This document shows positions 6,902 to 8,681 of a DNA stretch of 8,681 bases, in pieces; the stretch's first letter is position 1; every line of letters starts with the position of its first letter. The DNA is from CAYJGN01 sp964369635 (lineage in GTDB: Bacteria; Bacillota; Clostridia; Oscillospirales; Ruminococcaceae). The stretch is from assembly GCA_964369635.1 (NCBI GenBank), contig CAYJGN010000062.1, positions 1-8,681 on the forward strand, written 5' to 3'. The notes beneath the pieces were generated by a model that worked only from the letters and a program-made list of their open reading frames with translations, was not told where the DNA came from and made no database searches. Made by a program: the position numbers and the translations under genes.

Positions 6902-7051
6902 AGGTTTTGATGCTTTATTGAATTTTTCTAAAACTATCATAAACATTCTAATTAATCTAACGAAACTGTTGTGCAATATTTACATAATTTTTTCAACACT
7001 ATTTAGCACTATTCACTACAGATTTTCAAGCCATCAAACGCTTTATCTTAC

Positions 7052-7735
7052 TCATTTCTTCTGTAAATCGGGTCTTTTTTCCATAGTGACGCGTTTTTTC
7101 TCATTTTCGCGAAATTGCTCGATTTTTGAGTGATTTCCCGACAAAAGAACCTCTGGAACTGCAAGGCCTCGCCAAACTGCAGGTTTTGTATATTGTGGAT
7201 GTTCAAGATATCCGTCAAAATGACTATCGTTTTCAAAACAGCTCTTATCTGATAAAACTCCATCTATCTGACGGACAACAGAATCGACAAAAGCCATTGC
7301 TGGAATCTCCCCACCTGTTAAAACATAATCCCCAATTGAGACCTCGCAGTCAACAATTAGATCAATAAGCCGTTGGTCAACACCCTCATAATGCCCACAG
7401 AGGATAAAAATATTCTCTTTATCCAAAGTATCGCTAATAATTCTTTGACTTAAAACCTTACCCTGTGGCGACATATAGTAGACATATGGTTTTTTCCCAA
7501 TCTGCTGGACAACGTTTTCATAACAGCGGTATATAGGCTCTGCGCTCATAACCATCCCCATCCCACCGCCATATGGCGTGTCATCAACATGTCGGTGCTT
7601 GTTATCGCTAAAGTCCCGAATATTATGGCAGTGAAGCTCGAAAATATTAGCAGTCTGCGCACGACCGGTTATACTCGATTTTAAGACTGTTTCCACCATT
7701 TCTGGGAAAAGAGTTGCAATATCAATTCTCATCAT
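7052..7735 (-). CDS. trmD: tRNA (guanine-N1)-methyltransferase (m1G37)
   Basis: SPOUT-class enzyme that uses S-adenosylmethionine to methylate G37 next to the anticodon of tRNAs reading CUN, CCN and CGG, preventing +1 frameshifts; essential in most bacteria. It has 227 residues, slightly shorter than the usual 240-250. Signature blocks in order: DDTPYGGGMGMVM (51-63), YMSPQG (87-92), LCGHYEGVDQR (112-122), SIGDYVLTGGE (133-143, trefoil-knot cofactor pocket) and LEHPQYTKP (177-185), which aligns with the catalytic-Asp region of the E. coli enzyme and has Glu there, as is usual in Gram-positives. Two start codons stand in tandem at 7735 and 7732. GAGGGG upstream is 7 bases from the first, though MRIDIATLFPEM is the usual family start. 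It overlaps the end of rimM by 14 bases (11 with the second ATG), a mark of coupled translation. Confidence 0.96.
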   Translation of the reverse strand: MMRIDIATLFPEMVETVLKSSITGRAQTANIFELHCHNIRDFSDNKHRHVDDTPYGGGMGMVMSAEPIYRCYENVVQQIGKKPYVYYMSPQGKVLSQRIISDTLDKENIFILCGHYEGVDQRLIDLIVDCEVSIGDYVLTGGEIPAMAFVDSVVRQIDGVLSDKSCFENDSHFDGYLEHPQYTKPAVWRGLAVPEVLLSGNHSKIEQFRENEKKRVTMEKRPDLQKK

Positions 7736-8225
7736 CGAGCAACCCCTCTATAGGTCTTATATAAACTGTTTTTTTAGCAAGTGAAATTTCAGGCACTATT
7801 TCAAGCACCGCTGGAATTAAAAGCTGCTTATCTTTATTTTTAACAACATATATATCATTTGCTGGGTTTTGGATGACCTCTGAAATTTCGCCGTATCTCT
7901 CACCGCTATCTATATCAACAACTAAAAGCCCTATTAAATCCTCTATAAAAAACTCACCATCAGCTATTTTAATCATCTCTTTGTCTATAAATATTTTTTT
8001 ACCGACAAATTTCGTCGCCTGCTGGACACTGTCTATATCTCGAAGTTTTAATACCGCTTGATTTTTTTTGTATTTAAGACCGATAATTTCATAAAAATCA
8101 TCGCCTATCTTCGCTTTTTTTATCCCCTCAAAGACCTCGGGGCCGTTTGCATAAACATTTGCACGCACTTCACCTAAAAGCCCATGTGCCGCTACTATCT
8201 CTGCCGCCAGAATATATTTTTCCAT
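7722..8225 (-). CDS. rimM: 16S rRNA processing protein RimM
   Basis: Ribosome maturation factor that binds ribosomal protein S19 and helps assemble the head of the 30S subunit. It has 167 residues, the normal size. The N-terminal RimM domain shows the AAHGLLGEVRA motif (12-22). The C-terminal PRC-barrel domain runs from about residue 89 (GEFFIEDLIGLLV) through PANDIYVV (121-128) and LLIPAV (135-140) to IRPIEGLLDD. The ATG at 8225 has only a weak upstream purine run (AGGACAGGG, rather far away). The end overlaps trmD. It belongs to the rpsP-khpA-rimM-trmD operon. Confidence 0.95.
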   Translation of the reverse strand: MEKYILAAEIVAAHGLLGEVRANVYANGPEVFEGIKKAKIGDDFYEIIGLKYKKNQAVLKLRDIDSVQQATKFVGKKIFIDKEMIKIADGEFFIEDLIGLLVVDIDSGERYGEISEVIQNPANDIYVVKNKDKQLLIPAVLEIVPEISLAKKTVYIRPIEGLLDDEN

Positions 8226-8242
8226 AATTTTCTACCCTGTCC

Positions 8243-8362
8243 TTATATAGTATGCCGCAAACTGCAATGCGGCAACTCTTCTCTTTCGATGCTATTTTCT
8301 CTTAAATTAATATAGGGGTTGATATCTGCATCAGCTCGTTTGCAAAAAACATTCGAGTCGAT
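8243..8362 (-). CDS. Possible 3' end of an unidentified gene, cut by the assembly gap
   Basis: On the minus strand, an open frame runs from the N gap for 39 codons to a TAA at 8243-8245. It ends 17 bases before rimM, in operon orientation between khpA and rimM. It reads IDSNVFCKRADADINPYI, then NLRENSIEREELPHCSLRHTI. Two Cys, two His and an INPYI motif give it a protein-like look. I do not recognise the family, and it does not resemble YlqD, which occupies this position in Bacillus. No start codon is visible, so it would lie in the gap. A frame of this length without stops is not rare by chance, and its last codons hold an inverted repeat that could instead be regulatory DNA. Treat it as a lead. 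Confidence 0.33.
   Translation of the reverse strand: MDSNVFCKRADADINPYINLRENSIEREELPHCSLRHTI
8253..8274. repeat. 7-bp inverted repeat upstream of rimM
   Basis: TGCCGCA (8253-8259) and TGCGGCA (8268-8274) pair perfectly around an 8-base loop. No T-run follows on the minus strand, so it is not an intrinsic terminator for khpA. It could be an RNA stem for processing, an operator, or part of the open frame that ends at 8243. Confidence 0.5.
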
Positions 8363-8372
8363 NNNNNNNNNN
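8363..8372. other. Assembly gap (10 N) between khpA and rimM
   Basis: A placeholder run of ten Ns eight bases beyond the khpA stop. The true length is unknown; an open frame enters it from the rimM side. Confidence 0.95.
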
Positions 8373-8380
8373 TAAATTAG

Positions 8381-8614
8381 CTATTCTATCTCAACAGCTA
8401 CTTTTTTACCTTCGCGATTAGCTGCAGCTCTCATAACTACACGAATAGCTTTCGCAATGCGACCTTGTTTTCCTATAACTCTACCCATATCATTAGGTCC
8501 TACTGTTAGGTGGAAAACGATCACTCCTTCTTCGTTTACCTCATCTTCTGTTATAGTTATAGATGTTTTATCCTCAACAAGTCCCAATACTATTGAATTT
8601 AAAAGTTCTTTCAT
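8381..8614 (-). CDS. khpA: KH-domain RNA-binding protein KhpA (YlqC family)
   Basis: Small cytoplasmic RNA-binding protein with a single KH domain. In streptococci and other Firmicutes, KhpA pairs with KhpB (Jag/EloR) and influences cell elongation and RNA levels. The 77 residues are the usual size. The RNA-gripping loop is GKQG (48-51) within MGRVIGKQGRIAKAIR (43-58), followed by the expected helix and VAVEIE strand. CGGAGGT (8620-8626) lies 5 bases before the ATG. It begins 26 bases after the rpsP stop, the standard rpsP-khpA arrangement. Confidence 0.95.
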   Translation of the reverse strand: MKELLNSIVLGLVEDKTSITITEDEVNEEGVIVFHLTVGPNDMGRVIGKQGRIAKAIRVVMRAAANREGKKVAVEIE

Positions 8615-8640
8615 AAATTACCTCCGTTTTTTGTGCTTTC

Positions 8641-8681
8641 TTACTGTGCTTTTTTAATTAGTCTTTTAACAGTCTCTGTTG
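8641..8681 (-). CDS. rpsP: 30S ribosomal protein S16, C-terminal end (5' part beyond window edge)
   Basis: Only the last 12 codons and a TAA (8641-8643) are inside the window. They read TETVKRLIKKAQ, like the S16 C-terminal segment (G-A-Q-P-[ST]-[DE]-T-V-x-x-L-L). S16 is an early-assembly 30S protein, and rpsP directly precedes khpA in most Firmicutes. So short a fragment would not be enough alone; position and sequence together make the call likely. Confidence 0.8.
   Translation of the reverse strand, partial: TETVKRLIKKAQ

Noticed and set aside
6962..7016. Search for a trmD terminator (e.g. GTGC...GCAC pairing)
   Set aside because: The arms are short with bulges and a long loop, and no proper T-tract follows; I do not call a terminator.
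6997..7018. CACTATT repeated with a 10-base period, then CACTA, downstream of trmD
   Set aside because: Very short units in AT-rich DNA, with no promoter that they clearly serve and no further copies; not enough for an operator or array.
6888..7133. 81-codon plus-strand open frame between ptsH and trmD
   Set aside because: Low-complexity Phe/Ile/Leu/Ser composition, overlaps the 3' end of trmD on the other strand and begins over the ptsH promoter. No RBS.

Overview
The window looks like chromosomal housekeeping DNA from a low-GC Firmicute, most likely an uncultured Clostridia-type bacterium. The evidence is AT-rich DNA with many ATA, AAA and AGA codons, GGAGG-type ribosome binding sites, near-consensus sigma-A promoters, an HPr carrying both His15 and Ser46, and the rpsP-khpA-rimM-trmD gene order. 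Two 10-base runs of N (3637-3646 and 8363-8372) mark scaffold joins, as in a draft or metagenome assembly. Each join affects the reading of a gene.

Layout, left to right. (1) Minus strand, 1-1783: a Wzx/MVF-type polysaccharide flippase, followed by the N-terminal third of an MFS transporter that runs off the left edge. The two are joined by an ATGA stop/start overlap. (2) Plus strand, 1965-4895: a tight run of gatC, gatA, a GNAT acetyltransferase and an AlkA-type DNA glycosylase. It has a TTGTTT-17-TATAAT promoter in front and a 15-bp bidirectional terminator behind. gatB is not in this operon. (3) Minus strand, 5052-6371: a DacF/PBP5-like D-Ala-D-Ala carboxypeptidase starting at TTG. (4) Minus strand, 6557-6820: ptsH (HPr), a single-gene unit with its own strong promoter and terminator. 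(5) Minus strand, 7052-8681: the 3' end of rpsP, khpA, an unidentified open frame cut by the second N gap, rimM and trmD. This is the conserved ribosome-maturation operon, but rplS does not follow trmD.

How the genes work together. The rpsP-khpA-rimM-trmD block links a 30S protein, an RNA-binding KH protein, a 16S processing factor and the tRNA m1G37 methyltransferase. GatC and GatA are two of the three subunits that make Gln-tRNA(Gln) and/or Asn-tRNA(Asn) by transamidation. The flippase and the carboxypeptidase act at the cell envelope. HPr is the phosphocarrier of the PTS and of catabolite repression.

I found no phage, transposon, CRISPR, tRNA, rRNA or defence system, and I do not claim a new system here. 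The points most worth a second look are the gap-cut open frame between khpA and rimM, the gatCA operon that carries a DNA glycosylase instead of gatB, the gatA gap that is probably of near-zero length, and the half-site repeats at the ptsH promoter. No stretch longer than about 220 bases lacks a gene.
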